DNA of 64,000 nucleotides, from contig JAFLTT010000008.1 of NCBI GenBank assembly GCA_022509165.1, positions 1 through 64,000 of the forward strand, in the 5' to 3' direction. The notes under the pieces are model-generated. The model ran no database searches, had not been told where the DNA came from, and was given only the letters and a program-made list of their open reading frames with translations. Shown here piece by piece: positions 19,865 to 29,077 of the stretch (positions within the stretch are counted from its first letter, which is position 1; every line of letters starts with the position of its first letter). A program made the translations under genes and the position numbers. This DNA comes from Muribaculaceae bacterium. Lineage in GTDB: Bacteria > Bacteroidota > Bacteroidia > Bacteroidales > Muribaculaceae.

Positions 19865-21259
19865 AAGTTCTGCCTCAATCGACATTACGGCATCTTGAAG
19901 GTCTTTTGTGAAATTCACACGGTTGTCTACCTGCTGAATTCCATGAAGCACCGTAGTATGGGAACGGTTCAATTTCTGGCCGATTGCACTTGAAGAAAGC
20001 GAAGTGAGTTTATGGCTCAGATACATGATTATTTGACGCGCATCCGCCACATCCCTAAGGCGACTTTTTGAAAATACCACGTCAGGATTCAGATTATAAT
20101 ATTCAGCCGTGGTCTCTACAATCATATCGAAATTAATCACCTTCTGAGCCTTAGGTCTCACGGAATGTTTCATTACTTCCCGTGCCAGCTGTGGAGTGAT
20201 AGGACAATTAAGATATATCGACCGGGTAATTATTCCCATTACTATACCCTCAAGTTCACGTACCGATCCTGTGCTTCCCTCGGCTATAATGTCTATCACT
20301 TCTTTTGATAGTCCCAGACCGTTTTTAGATGCCTTGAATTCCAGTATCTTCTTTTTCAGTTCGATATCCGGTTTTGGCAATTCTTCAGTTATTCCCCATT
20401 TGAATCTGTCGATAAGCCTGTCTGCAATACCATCGAGTTCAATGGGACGTCTGTCACATGTGAATATTATTGCCTTGCCGTGCTGATGAAGGTGATTAAA
20501 AATGGCAAATAAAGCATCAGTGGTGCCTGATTTATGACTCAATTCCTGCAAGTCATCAATCAGTAGTACATCCATCTGCTGATACCATTGAATAAAATAA
20601 GGCACCTGCTTCTTGATCACTGCATTCTGATACAACTGCTGGAATTGACGAAGAGTCACGAAACTTACCTTTGCATTTGGTTTTGTCTCTTTTACCCTTA
20701 TTCCGATAGCCTGGATCAGATGGGTTTTGCCCACTCCCACATCGCCGTAAAGAAAGAACGGATTAAAGTCATTCTTACCGGGATTTTCGGCAATATATTT
20801 AGCGATTGTAAGAGGCAGTTTATTGCTGGAACCCTCACAATAATTTTCAAAATTCAAGGCTTCATTTAGCTGAGGATCGAATTCCTGTTTCTTCTCCTCA
20901 TAATCCAGAATTGGTTTTGGAGCCTGGATTGATTGAATAAACTTATTCTTAATGTTCGGGCTCTGATGTGCACCTGAAATCTTTACACGAGAATCCCGGT
21001 CGTTATGGATCAGTTCGAGTTCGTAATCAAGTTTTACAAGATCTCCAAACACCTTTCTCAATGAAGATGTGAGAATATTGTAAAAATCATAATCATACTT
21101 CTCGACAAAGTATTCAGAAGGCAATTTTAAGGTGAGGCGATTATCTACAAAAGACTGAGGTTCAGCCACACCAAACCATATTTGCGCCCTTTGTTCGCCA
21201 ATATTGTCAGTGATGATTTGCACCACTTTCTGCCATTTTGCCTTGAAATCTTCTTTCAT
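19856..21259 (-). CDS. dnaA: Chromosomal replication initiator DnaA
   Basis: Binds DnaA boxes and opens the origin. The 467-residue protein has the N-terminal interaction domain I (about 1-85), a linker, then the AAA+ domain with Walker A GDVGVGKTH and Walker B LLIDDLQ. The C-terminal DNA-binding helix-turn-helix carries the DnaA signature around NRSHTTVLHG. Both ATP site and DNA-binding region look intact. It is flanked by a TPR gene and an mlaD-like gene rather than dnaN or recF. The 181 bp upstream hold no TTATnCACA boxes, so there is no sign that the origin lies beside the gene. The start ATG matches the usual MKEDFKAKW-type opening. Confidence 0.97.
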   Translation of the reverse strand: MKEDFKAKWQKVVQIITDNIGEQRAQIWFGVAEPQSFVDNRLTLKLPSEYFVEKYDYDFYNILTSSLRKVFGDLVKLDYELELIHNDRDSRVKISGAHQSPNIKNKFIQSIQAPKPILDYEEKKQEFDPQLNEALNFENYCEGSSNKLPLTIAKYIAENPGKNDFNPFFLYGDVGVGKTHLIQAIGIRVKETKPNAKVSFVTLRQFQQLYQNAVIKKQVPYFIQWYQQMDVLLIDDLQELSHKSGTTDALFAIFNHLHQHGKAIIFTCDRRPIELDGIADRLIDRFKWGITEELPKPDIELKKKILEFKASKNGLGLSKEVIDIIAEGSTGSVRELEGIVMGIITRSIYLNCPITPQLAREVMKHSVRPKAQKVINFDMIVETTAEYYNLNPDVVFSKSRLRDVADARQIIMYLSHKLTSLSSSAIGQKLNRSHTTVLHGIQQVDNRVNFTKDLQDAVMSIEAELKK

Positions 21260-21440
21260 GATAATAGTCGAAAAGGACTACAAAATAACCATAAAAAAAA
21301 TTCAAAAAAAAGTGATTTTCTGTTTGCAAAAATCAAATTTTTATTATGGTTATGTATTTCAGCGGGTTAAATTTTTAGTTAAAAATGTTAATAAAAGGAT
21401 TAGAGTTAATGTAAAGGCATTAGAGCAGAAAGTGTTAAAT

Positions 21441-22343
21441 TTAAAGAAGTTTTATGCTGATATATCGCTTTGGATTCTTTTTAATATCTACTATAAGTGA
21501 GTCAATATCAGCCACTACCGTATTAAGGCGCTTGGACAGTTCATCACTTTGGGTGATTTGTCCCAAGGTAGAGTTCGGGTTGTTGAGGTTGCCCGTAAAC
21601 TTAACAAGATTTGAAGTCAAACCATTGACATTTTCCACCGTCTGATTCAATGGCAGCTTACTCAACTCTTGTGAAAGAAGAGTCAGGTTCACAGTTATAC
21701 TGTCAAGATTTGTCATAACAGTCCCCGCATCTTTCATGAGCCCGGGGATTTGGTTCCCCATCATTCCATTGAGACTCCTGCTGGTGGCGGTAAGATTGGC
21801 CGTGAGAACTTCTATATTTTTTAGAGAGGCTTCTATAGCCGGATTGGATATCAGCTGATTTGCGGAAAGAAGAAGACTGTCAATTTTTGGCATTATTTTG
21901 CTTACTGACGGCAGAAGTTCATCAGAAATACTCGCCATGAGATCGGGAGTCACTCCGGTAGAAATATCTCCTCCCAAAGGTATCAAATCGGGACTCTGAC
22001 CCAGCTTAATATTTACAAAACTTCCACTTAAAAGAGTACTCTCTATCATAGCCCTGGAGTCTACGGGCAGTCTTAATTGCTTGTTCAGGGCAAGCAAAAC
22101 TTCTATCTTTCCGGGATTTTCATAATTAAAGTTGATCTCTCTTACCTGACCCACTTTATATCCGTCAATCAAAACAGGGGCGGCTACTTCAAGGCCTGAC
22201 ACATTCTCATATTGAGCCACATAGAAATTGGCCGGCCTGAATAAATTTATTCCTTTCAGGAATTCTATTCCGAAACATAAAATCACGATGGCACAAGCCA
22301 CACAAAGGCCTATTATCACCTCTTTTGTAAAAATCCTTTTCAT
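21441..22343 (-). CDS. MCE/MlaD family lipid-transport protein
   Basis: A 300-residue protein with one N-terminal membrane anchor (about residues 8-30) followed by an MCE domain (about 38-115, with NVSGLEVAAPVLIDGYKVGQV). A long helical, coiled-coil-like tail rich in Leu, Asn and Ser follows. In other bacteria MlaD binds phospholipids as a hexamer and works with an ABC transporter to move lipids between the membranes. No mlaE or mlaF gene is adjacent here. The amidase gene lies 8 bp upstream on the same strand, so the two form an operon of cell-envelope genes. The conserved MCE fold is clear; the exact lipid is unknown. Confidence 0.9.
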   Translation of the reverse strand: MKRIFTKEVIIGLCVACAIVILCFGIEFLKGINLFRPANFYVAQYENVSGLEVAAPVLIDGYKVGQVREINFNYENPGKIEVLLALNKQLRLPVDSRAMIESTLLSGSFVNIKLGQSPDLIPLGGDISTGVTPDLMASISDELLPSVSKIMPKIDSLLLSANQLISNPAIEASLKNIEVLTANLTATSRSLNGMMGNQIPGLMKDAGTVMTNLDSITVNLTLLSQELSKLPLNQTVENVNGLTSNLVKFTGNLNNPNSTLGQITQSDELSKRLNTVVADIDSLIVDIKKNPKRYISIKLL

Positions 22344-22351
22344 GTCTCTTT

Positions 22352-23911
22352 TTATTTTTTAGTCTGCACGCTTTTTTTGCTTGAAACGATGAAAGCATCA
22401 GGTATTTTTTTTCTCACATCAGCAAGCACAGCTTCCAATGCTGCTTTATCCGTGCTTTCACCATAATAATATTTATAGATATTATTTTCCTTATACGCTG
22501 ATACCGGTTCCAAGCCACAGAAACGTGAATTATCTTGGTTTAGAAGGTCATTAGAAGCAAGAATTTGAATCTTATAAACTGTCACAAGTTTGTTAACTCT
22601 GGCATTATGTGAGTCCTTACTTCTTTTTTTCGCCTCTTTCTCCAGACGCTTTTTCTCCTCTTTAAGGCGTTTCTGTTCTGCTTTCCTTTCTTTGGCACTC
22701 ATCTTTACCTCGGTCTTGGTTTCGGTAGAAGCCAATTCAGCTGTTTCATCTACCCGAATAGCATCTGAAAAGGTTTTAGTGGTACCAAATATTATATTAT
22801 CTTTTTCATAGGTATTATTCAGAGAAAGTTCTTTTCCCCTGGAGTTCCTTCTTTTCCTCCTATCCCCAACAGTACCACTTTTTGTGGTCTGAGAATTTTT
22901 GCCGGAATTTATTTTAGCAGTCGAAGTATTAGAAACTCCTTTATTAGAAATGGCTTTCGTCGGAGATAAATTATTAGTACGGCTTTTTACAACTGCCATT
23001 TCAGCACCTTCGGTTATATTTATTTCCTCTTGACTGATATATATATCTTCCGGTTCTTTATTTTCATTTTCAATATATGTATCAGTTAGCAACGGAGCAT
23101 TGGAAGATGACTTTTGATTTCTGCTCCAATTAGCTTCATACCGGTTAATGGCCTTATAAATCGCCTCAGCCAATTCTTTGGCTCCTTTATCAGAGGAAAG
23201 ATATTTTGCCGATTGGGGATTGCAGATAAAATCCAGTTCTACCAGTACGGCCGGCATAGAGGTAGCCCATAACACCCAGAAACCTGCCTGATGCACTCCT
23301 CGGCTTTCTCTTCCGGCTCCCACAAGTTCTTTTTCGATATCTTCTGCCAGTTTTATACTTTGACTCAGATTTTTCTTCTGGGCCATTTCGAAGATGATAT
23401 AGCTTTCATCTCTCTGAGGATCAAATCCACTGTATTTTTGTTCAAAATCAGTTTCCAATTCAATCACCGAGTTCTCTCTCATGGCCACTTCAAGATTATT
23501 CTCATCTTTATTAAGACCAAGGGTATAAACAGAGGCACCCGCGATATTCTTACGGTTACGGTTTTTTTTATCTACAGAATTGGTATGAATCGAGACGAAC
23601 AGATCACCTTGGGCTTTATTGGCTTTATCGGCTCGGCTTTGCAAAGTAAGATAGGTATCGTCATCACGCGTCATAACAGTTTTTGCGTTTTTCATCTTAC
23701 GCTTGATGAGAGCTTCCAGTTGCTTTGCCACCTTCAGGTTGATATTCTTTTCCATCACTCCATTGTCAGTGGCTCCTATATCTTTGCCTCCGTGACCGGC
23801 ATCTATGACAACGGTAAATTTCTTGTCATTATCAATTTTTGCCTCTACTTGTGTGAAAGTAAACACCGACAAAAGGACTATAATTACTGTTCTATATATG
23901 AATTGAAACAT
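22352..23911 (-). CDS. N-acetylmuramoyl-L-alanine amidase, exported
   Basis: Zinc amidase that cuts the bond between N-acetylmuramic acid and the stem peptide, probably during cell separation. The 519-residue protein has an N-terminal signal peptide (about 1-24) and an Amidase_3 domain (about 30-255). The zinc ligands are His in VIDAGHGGKD, Glu near VMEKNINLKV and His in FVSIHTNSVD, and the catalytic Glu is in LVELDFICN. A long low-complexity linker rich in Ser, Thr, Asn and Lys follows (about 260-440). The last 75 residues resemble a SPOR-like peptidoglycan-binding domain (VYKIQILASND). mlaD follows after 8 bp. A candidate -7 element lies 22 bp upstream. Confidence 0.93.
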   Translation of the reverse strand: MFQFIYRTVIIVLLSVFTFTQVEAKIDNDKKFTVVIDAGHGGKDIGATDNGVMEKNINLKVAKQLEALIKRKMKNAKTVMTRDDDTYLTLQSRADKANKAQGDLFVSIHTNSVDKKNRNRKNIAGASVYTLGLNKDENNLEVAMRENSVIELETDFEQKYSGFDPQRDESYIIFEMAQKKNLSQSIKLAEDIEKELVGAGRESRGVHQAGFWVLWATSMPAVLVELDFICNPQSAKYLSSDKGAKELAEAIYKAINRYEANWSRNQKSSSNAPLLTDTYIENENKEPEDIYISQEEINITEGAEMAVVKSRTNNLSPTKAISNKGVSNTSTAKINSGKNSQTTKSGTVGDRRKRRNSRGKELSLNNTYEKDNIIFGTTKTFSDAIRVDETAELASTETKTEVKMSAKERKAEQKRLKEEKKRLEKEAKKRSKDSHNARVNKLVTVYKIQILASNDLLNQDNSRFCGLEPVSAYKENNIYKYYYGESTDKAALEAVLADVRKKIPDAFIVSSKKSVQTKK

Positions 23912-23932
23912 GCTTCTTTTCCTAATTAATCA

Positions 23933-23940
23933 CAAAATTA
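23933..23940 (-). promoter_or_regulatory. Candidate -7 element of the amidase-mlaD operon
   Basis: TAATTTTG on the minus strand fits TAnnTTTG and lies 22 bp upstream of the amidase ATG. No -33 TTTG is seen at the expected distance. It is back to back with the plus-strand element at 23955. Confidence 0.5.
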
Positions 23941-23954
23941 CAAAATATTTTGAT

Positions 23955-23962
23955 TAATTTTG
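23955..23962 (+). promoter_or_regulatory. Candidate -7 element of the THUMP-like methyltransferase gene
   Basis: TAATTTTG on the plus strand would start transcription near 23967. A GTG start at 23970 would then have almost no leader, which supports the ATG at 24003. Confidence 0.5.
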
Positions 23963-24002
23963 ACATGTTGTGAATTATTCAAATCGGAACCTTACAAAGT
24001 TG

Positions 24003-25226
24003 ATGGATTTAAAATTTAACAAAGACTATTACAGATTCCTTGAGGAGAATGCCGATGCTGATATCAATGCTCTTCGACTGACTTCGAGCAAGAAATGTTT
24101 CGATTTCGATTTTGAGACAGCCATTACACAAATAGAATGTAGAAGGAAAAACAAAATTAAACTTAAAGACTTTGTTTCTAATACCGATTTCTTTTTCCCC
24201 GACCCTGTCAGTTCAGAGCAATCCTCCCATCAAGGAGTAGCACGATTTCATGCTTCCCTGATTCAAGACTCTCAAACAGTTTTGGATATGACTTCAGGGC
24301 TGGGAATAGACGCTCTTACAATTGCTGATTACGCTAAAGATGTCACAGCCATAGATCTTGACATAAAAAGAGTAAACGCATTGATTCACAATTCCTTAAC
24401 GTTAGGAAAAACAAATATTAAGGTCATACAGGGAGATTCAATCGAAATATTGCAAAATTCAGATTGTATCTTCGATGTTATTTTCATAGATCCTTCCAGA
24501 AGAGATCAAAACAACAAACGACTATATAATCTGAGTGATTGTAGTCCTGACGTATTAAATTATCAGAATCTACTTTTCTCAAAGTCAAAAAGGGTTCTAA
24601 TTAAAGCATCTCCCCTACTTGATATTTCTCAGACTATAAAGGATTTTGAAAAGATTGAAAAGATCTTCGTTATAGGTGTGAAAGGAGAGTGTAAAGAAAT
24701 CCTTATAGTATTAAATTCAGAAGCCGGATATGTTGAAAATAAAACTGTCTCTTTGGAGGCGGTGGACCTAAATAATGATGGCAATATCATTTCTTCTTTT
24801 CAATCTTTCTACCCCTCACCAGATATTGAAAATAAAAATATAAGAAAAATTACATATGCCTTGATATCTGACCTACAGCCGGATTCCTTTATCCTGGAAC
24901 CTTCGGCTATGATAATGAAGATTGCACCATGGCAAGAAATTTGTGAAAGGTTCGATGCAAAAAAATTAGGGGTTTCTTCTCATTTATTCGTTACAAATCA
25001 ATATCCTGAGAATTTTCCCGGAAGAGTAACCCGATTTAAAAAAATTATCCAGAAACAAGATAAAAAACATCTTTCCGGTAGCAGGTTTTCTGTTATTTCA
25101 AGAAATCATCCCCTTTCAAGCGAAGAGATTAGAAAATCTTTTAAATTGAAAGAGGGAGATAAAAATTTTATTTATGCCACACGTTTAGGTGACAAGCCCT
25201 TGATGTTTATTACAGAATCCCTATAA
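24003..25226 (+). CDS. THUMP-like domain class I methyltransferase
   Basis: A 407-residue SAM-dependent methyltransferase of the Bacteroidetes group carrying a C-terminal THUMP-like domain. The SAM-binding region is visible as VLDMTSGLGIDALTIA (about residue 88), followed by the acidic motif TAIDLDIKRV and the catalytic-type motif IFIDPSRRD. THUMP domains bind RNA, so the substrate is probably tRNA or rRNA, but I cannot name the site. The frame opens at a GTG (23970). The promoter position and the family N-terminus favour the ATG at 24003 (MDLKFNKDY). It is a single gene, divergent from the amidase and convergent with the OmpP1 gene. Confidence 0.88.
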   Translation: MDLKFNKDYYRFLEENADADINALRLTSSKKCFDFDFETAITQIECRRKNKIKLKDFVSNTDFFFPDPVSSEQSSHQGVARFHASLIQDSQTVLDMTSGLGIDALTIADYAKDVTAIDLDIKRVNALIHNSLTLGKTNIKVIQGDSIEILQNSDCIFDVIFIDPSRRDQNNKRLYNLSDCSPDVLNYQNLLFSKSKRVLIKASPLLDISQTIKDFEKIEKIFVIGVKGECKEILIVLNSEAGYVENKTVSLEAVDLNNDGNIISSFQSFYPSPDIENKNIRKITYALISDLQPDSFILEPSAMIMKIAPWQEICERFDAKKLGVSSHLFVTNQYPENFPGRVTRFKKIIQKQDKKHLSGSRFSVISRNHPLSSEEIRKSFKLKEGDKNFIYATRLGDKPLMFITESL

Positions 25227-25231
25227 TGAAA

Positions 25232-25260
25232 AAACCGACAGAATCATTTCCTGCCGGTTT
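25232..25260 (-). terminator. Terminator of the OmpP1/FadL gene, probably bidirectional
   Basis: AAACCGaCAG and CTGcCGGTTT form a 10 bp stem with one mismatch around a 9 nt loop. On the minus strand six T follow, so it should end the OmpP1 transcript. On the plus strand it follows the methyltransferase stop by 5 bp but has only three T. Confidence 0.7.
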
Positions 25261-25277
25261 GATCATATGATTTATTT

Positions 25278-26978
25278 TCAAAATCTATAGCCTGCTGATA
25301 ACACTATCTGATTGTTGGTAAGTGAAACCTTGGATTGAGGTGACGGCAAGCCATTTTTTGCAATGTCAGGAGCAAAAGCATGATAGTCAGCTGTCTGGTG
25401 TTTGTATACGTAAGCCAAGTCTACATAAAAATGACTGTAGCGATAACCTAAACCGCAAGTGATATAATTGGTGGAATTATCCCATCTGTAACTTGGAGAC
25501 ATCCCGCTGGTATAAATTTCGATGAGATTATCTTTTGCCTCGGCTTTCACCGGAGAGGAAACATAGCTATAACCGGCTCTTATACTCAAAGATGAGATAG
25601 GTTTGAATTCAAGACCAAGCCTTATAGTATTGCTTGATTTATAATAATTAGCTATGTCGGAATTCTCGTAGGCATAGGGGTCGCTCGGGTCCGGGAAAAA
25701 TGTAGAGGAGGTAGGCTGGGCAGAATAAGGCCATGGGTACCATGGATCATATCCCCAATCATATCCACCATTATAATAGGTTCTTTCAGAGTAATGCATT
25801 TTCCCATAGTTAGCCCATTCATAGTCGAATGACAATATGAAATTGTTTCCAATTACACCTGCAGCACTTGCTATAATCTTCCATGGTGTACGGAAATTGT
25901 AATCTGAATATCCCGGTACTCCATCATTTGCAAGTTCCTGCCCGGAAAAAGCACCTACATTATAGTTGATAAGTCCGGTATATTCTTCAGTAAGTGAATA
26001 CCAAGTGGGTGTGTGGAAAGCAAAACCCAGACGGAATTGCTGAATTGGTTTTAATATAAAGCCCAATTGATAATTGAATCCTGTGCCTGAAATGTTGTAT
26101 ACGCTATTAAGATTCCAGTCAGCAAAACCGCGCTGTAACACGTATTCAGAATTTGGAACCATTGCATTTGTAAGAGATTCTCCCCAGATGGTCTGAAGGT
26201 TGTAATTCATACTTACAATATCAAAATTCATACCCCAATAAAGGAAATCTGCAATGTTTCCGCCTATTGCAATATTGAAATCATTGAGGCCACCCCACTC
26301 TTTCATGAGGAAAGTACCGCTTCCACTTGTGTTATTACCGGTCATGGAGTCGTTATTCCAAAGTCCCGTCCAATTCGGTAAATCTGAGTCATAAAAATAT
26401 TCCGGATTGATAAGATAGGAATTAAATCCCATAGCTGCTATCCAAGGTGAGTCGTAGTAGGGATCGTTGTTATCATCATAACTCAACTGATTTTCTGTGA
26501 GACTATTACTATTGGCCACGCCGGCAATATAGTTGCTCATGGAATTGTGAAGAGTATTGATGTTGCCTCCGTAAATCCGATTGAAGGAAGCACCCTTATT
26601 ATAAGTGAATCCGAAATTAATGTTGGGTACTGTTTTACATGGCAACCTCAGAGTCATTACTGCCCCTATATTATTAAGCAGGAATTTTGTCTGGTTCATA
26701 TTATATTTCATACCTTCTGCCTGTGTATTTGAACTTTGAAGGTCGAGATCTAATGTAAATCCAATATCGCTGCTCCTGTAGACTCCGATACCCGCAGGGT
26801 TTTGAGAGATGGAGGAAAGATCCCCTCCCAAGGCTCCGAAGGCTCCGGCCATTCCCATAAACCTTGCTGTACCTTTTAAATCAGGTTGTGAAAGGCTGAA
26901 TGCTCCGATTGCACTCTGTGCAAATCCTATATTAATAGAGAAGCCTAATAAAGATAATATGATGATATTCTTTTTCAT
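25278..26978 (-). CDS. OmpP1/FadL/TodX family outer-membrane transporter
   Basis: A 566-residue outer-membrane beta-barrel, often labelled a hemin receptor in Bacteroidales. It has a signal peptide (to about residue 20, ending IGFAQ) and the FadL-type N-terminal hatch region GTARFMGMAGAFGALGGDLSSISQNPAGIGV. Many amphipathic strands follow and the protein ends in Phe (SAGYRF), as needed for barrel assembly. FadL relatives take up long-chain fatty acids or other hydrophobic compounds; nothing here fixes the substrate. The Trp/Gly/Pro-rich gene lies 47 bp upstream on the same strand, so the two may be co-transcribed. A terminator follows the stop codon. Confidence 0.9.
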   Translation of the reverse strand: MKKNIIILSLLGFSINIGFAQSAIGAFSLSQPDLKGTARFMGMAGAFGALGGDLSSISQNPAGIGVYRSSDIGFTLDLDLQSSNTQAEGMKYNMNQTKFLLNNIGAVMTLRLPCKTVPNINFGFTYNKGASFNRIYGGNINTLHNSMSNYIAGVANSNSLTENQLSYDDNNDPYYDSPWIAAMGFNSYLINPEYFYDSDLPNWTGLWNNDSMTGNNTSGSGTFLMKEWGGLNDFNIAIGGNIADFLYWGMNFDIVSMNYNLQTIWGESLTNAMVPNSEYVLQRGFADWNLNSVYNISGTGFNYQLGFILKPIQQFRLGFAFHTPTWYSLTEEYTGLINYNVGAFSGQELANDGVPGYSDYNFRTPWKIIASAAGVIGNNFILSFDYEWANYGKMHYSERTYYNGGYDWGYDPWYPWPYSAQPTSSTFFPDPSDPYAYENSDIANYYKSSNTIRLGLEFKPISSLSIRAGYSYVSSPVKAEAKDNLIEIYTSGMSPSYRWDNSTNYITCGLGYRYSHFYVDLAYVYKHQTADYHAFAPDIAKNGLPSPQSKVSLTNNQIVLSAGYRF

Positions 26979-27025
26979 TTCTTACAAGCCGTGGATAAAT
27001 TTTAATGTTTAATTTTCTTTAAGCT

Positions 27026-28189
27026 TTATCTGTGTCGGCCACCGCCGCCACCGCCTCTGCTTCCGCCGCCACCTCCGGTGGTTCGGCCACCGCCTCCTAC
27101 TGAGCGATTGCCTCCACTGTTGGTGCGACCCATTCCGGTATTACGGTTGGTTGTTGTCCGTGAAGGAGTGACAGTCCGGTTGGAGCTGTTGGTATTAGTC
27201 ACCCGGGAATTATTCGTATTCTGATTAGTCGCCGGTCTTTGTGTTACATTATTTTTCCCTGCGGAATTGTTGGTAGTAATCGAACCTACCTGACGGTGTC
27301 CGCTATTATTTGGAACCGGAGTAGAGTTGTATTCCCATTTACCATTGTTGTTTACCACTCCTGCCGGTCTTTGAGTTTGAGGTCTCAATCCTGAGTTGTG
27401 TATAGGTGCATTGTTACCGGGCACTCTATAATTTCCCATCGGTTTTTGTACTGACATTGGAGGACGTGGCTGAGTATTATGGCTCCAACCCGGTCTTGCT
27501 CCAACCGGTCTATTACCTACCGGATTCCAGGAAGCTACTGGTCCCGGACGCCATCCCGGACCCGGAGGTGGTGGAGGCGCACCCCAAGAAGGTCCCCATG
27601 CCGGTCCCCAGCCCCATGCCGGTCCCGGATTCCACCAACTCGGTCCCCAGCCCCAGTTCCACGAATACCAAGGGCTCCCCCAGCCTACGCTCCAACTGAG
27701 AGGTCCGAAATTGAAATTCCATGACCATGGAGAGTAAACGGTGGAATAATATGACCATGAATAAGGATAATATGGGGCAAATACCGGTACACCACGGTCG
27801 TTTATCACTATTTCAACATTCCCGTAGGTATTAGAAAGGATGTCTCCTAAGGTGTTGACATTTTCAACCACAATAGTGGGATTATAATATTTCTGTATCT
27901 GCTGGGTATAAATGAAATCTTCACCGCTCTCGGCATTAGTTCCGATGGTGTCGATTTGAGATACATAATATTGTTCCCCTCTCCGGTTATAGGCATCCAC
28001 ATCCATGTCTGCCATATTGGATATATAGTTGCTCTTTCTCTGCTGTTGTGTTTTCACCACATTAGCAGAGGAAGTCGTCACCTGCTTCTTAGGGTTATAA
28101 TATACGTCGTCGAAATAATCTTGCGCTATGGCCTTCTCCCCACAGGCAAATAAGGCAATTAATGCGATGTAAATTGTATTGCGTCCCAT
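27026..28189 (-). CDS. Trp/Gly/Pro-rich exported protein of unknown function
   Basis: A 387-residue exported protein with a signal peptide ending near IAQDYF (residue 24). I do not recognise the family. Residues 25-150 are ordinary in composition and contain the segment TLGDILSNTYGNVEIVIND. Residues 150-235 are extremely rich in Trp, Pro, Gly, Ser and Tyr, with many WGP, SWG and GPAW repeats. Residues 235-350 are rich in Asn, Arg, Thr and Pro. The tail is almost pure Gly and Arg, ending GGGGRHR. Such a layout suggests a surface or matrix protein with disordered sticky segments, but this is inference. It precedes the OmpP1 gene by 47 bp on the same strand. The frame is maintained throughout, so it is a real gene. 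Confidence 0.8.
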   Translation of the reverse strand: MGRNTIYIALIALFACGEKAIAQDYFDDVYYNPKKQVTTSSANVVKTQQQRKSNYISNMADMDVDAYNRRGEQYYVSQIDTIGTNAESGEDFIYTQQIQKYYNPTIVVENVNTLGDILSNTYGNVEIVINDRGVPVFAPYYPYSWSYYSTVYSPWSWNFNFGPLSWSVGWGSPWYSWNWGWGPSWWNPGPAWGWGPAWGPSWGAPPPPPGPGWRPGPVASWNPVGNRPVGARPGWSHNTQPRPPMSVQKPMGNYRVPGNNAPIHNSGLRPQTQRPAGVVNNNGKWEYNSTPVPNNSGHRQVGSITTNNSAGKNNVTQRPATNQNTNNSRVTNTNSSNRTVTPSRTTTNRNTGMGRTNSGGNRSVGGGGRTTGGGGGSRGGGGGGRHR

Positions 28190-28285
28190 AATTCTTTTTG
28201 CTTGTAAGTTATATGTAAATTTTTTATTGATTTGACCAAAAATTCTCTTTAAAGTTTAATCTAATGGATTAACGAATTATCCTTT

Positions 28286-29002
28286 TTAAAATTTTAAATA
28301 TAAATCATGGCATAAGTTTCGATATTCGGGTGTAGGCTCCCCATTCTTAAACAAAGTGAGGTGCTGGCTTTGTTGTTTTCCCTCCTCCGAACTATCCGAA
28401 ATGAATTCCATCATAACACGTTTTTCAGGTCTTTTCTCATTATCTCTTATAAAACATTCCCTGTATAATTTAAGGCTCATCAAACCGGCTTCCTTCTTTA
28501 CCTCCTCATAGAATTCAAATGGGAAAATCATGCTAAGGCAGCCGTTTGGTGTTAGTAAGGATGATGCATGTTGGATCAATGTGAAAGGTGATAACGTATT
28601 TTGATGGCGTGCTTTTTCACGCCTTGTCTTAGGAGAATCTATACCTGAATGAAAATATGGCGGATTACTTACTATGAGATCAAATTTCTTCCCGACTGAT
28701 AAAATCTCATCCGGAAACATCTTCAATTCAGCTTTAATTCTATCGTTCCAGGGTGAAAACTGAAAATTTAAATTTGCCTCATCTACAGATGGAGAATCTA
28801 TATCTATGGCCGAGATTATGGCATCCGGAAATCTTTGGGCAAGTACCAGTGATATCACCCCACAGCCCGTGCCAACTTCAAGTATCTTCTTGGCTTCTAT
28901 TCCTGCCCATGAACCTAAAAGCACGGCATCCACTCCCACTTTCATGCTGGATTCGCCATGTCTCACTTCAAAATGCTTGAATCTGAACGTGTTCTCCTCC
29001 AT
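28286..29002 (-). CDS. trmN6: tRNA1(Val) adenine-37 N6-methyltransferase
   Basis: Methylates N6 of A37 in tRNA-Val. The 238-residue protein is close to the usual length (E. coli about 245). It has the N-terminal FRFKHFEVRHGESSMKVG pattern with the MKVGVDAVLLGSW block, the SAM-binding ILEVGTGCGVISL near residue 41 and the amino-methyltransferase motif NPPYF near residue 114. The ATG at 29000-29002 fits the family N-terminus. A -7 element (29007-29014) lies only 4 bp upstream of it, so the mRNA may have no leader. It diverges from lon. Confidence 0.93.
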   Translation of the reverse strand: MEENTFRFKHFEVRHGESSMKVGVDAVLLGSWAGIEAKKILEVGTGCGVISLVLAQRFPDAIISAIDIDSPSVDEANLNFQFSPWNDRIKAELKMFPDEILSVGKKFDLIVSNPPYFHSGIDSPKTRREKARHQNTLSPFTLIQHASSLLTPNGCLSMIFPFEFYEEVKKEAGLMSLKLYRECFIRDNEKRPEKRVMMEFISDSSEEGKQQSQHLTLFKNGEPTPEYRNLCHDLYLKF

Positions 29003-29006
29003 GATG

Positions 29007-29014
29007 CAAATATA
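29007..29014 (-). promoter_or_regulatory. Candidate -7 element of trmN6
   Basis: TATATTTG on the minus strand ends 4 bp before the trmN6 ATG. The predicted start site therefore falls on or next to the start codon. No -33 TTTG is seen. Confidence 0.45.
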
Positions 29015-29026
29015 CTCGGATTTCTG

Positions 29027-29034
29027 TAACTTTG
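29027..29034 (+). promoter_or_regulatory. Candidate -7 element of lon
   Basis: TAACTTTG on the plus strand predicts a start near 29039-29041. It is divergent from the trmN6 element 13 bp away. It gives a leader of about 38 nt if lon starts at 29078. Confidence 0.55.
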
Positions 29035-29077
29035 CCCTATGGGTAAAAAGAAAATTTCATGTAAAGAAGAGGACTCT

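Noticed and set aside
21260..21440. AT-rich gap beside dnaA as a possible replication origin
   Set aside because: No TTATnCACA boxes or clustered repeats are present in the 181 bp, and the flanking genes are not the usual origin neighbours.
23970..24002. GTG start 11 codons upstream in the THUMP-like methyltransferase
   Set aside because: The -7 box at 23955-23962 would leave about 3 nt of leader, and the family N-terminus matches the ATG at 24003.
27406..27758. Several Pro/Arg/Ser-rich frames on both strands in the Trp/Gly/Pro region
   Set aside because: They are shadows of the biased codons of the 27026-28189 gene; none has its own start signal.
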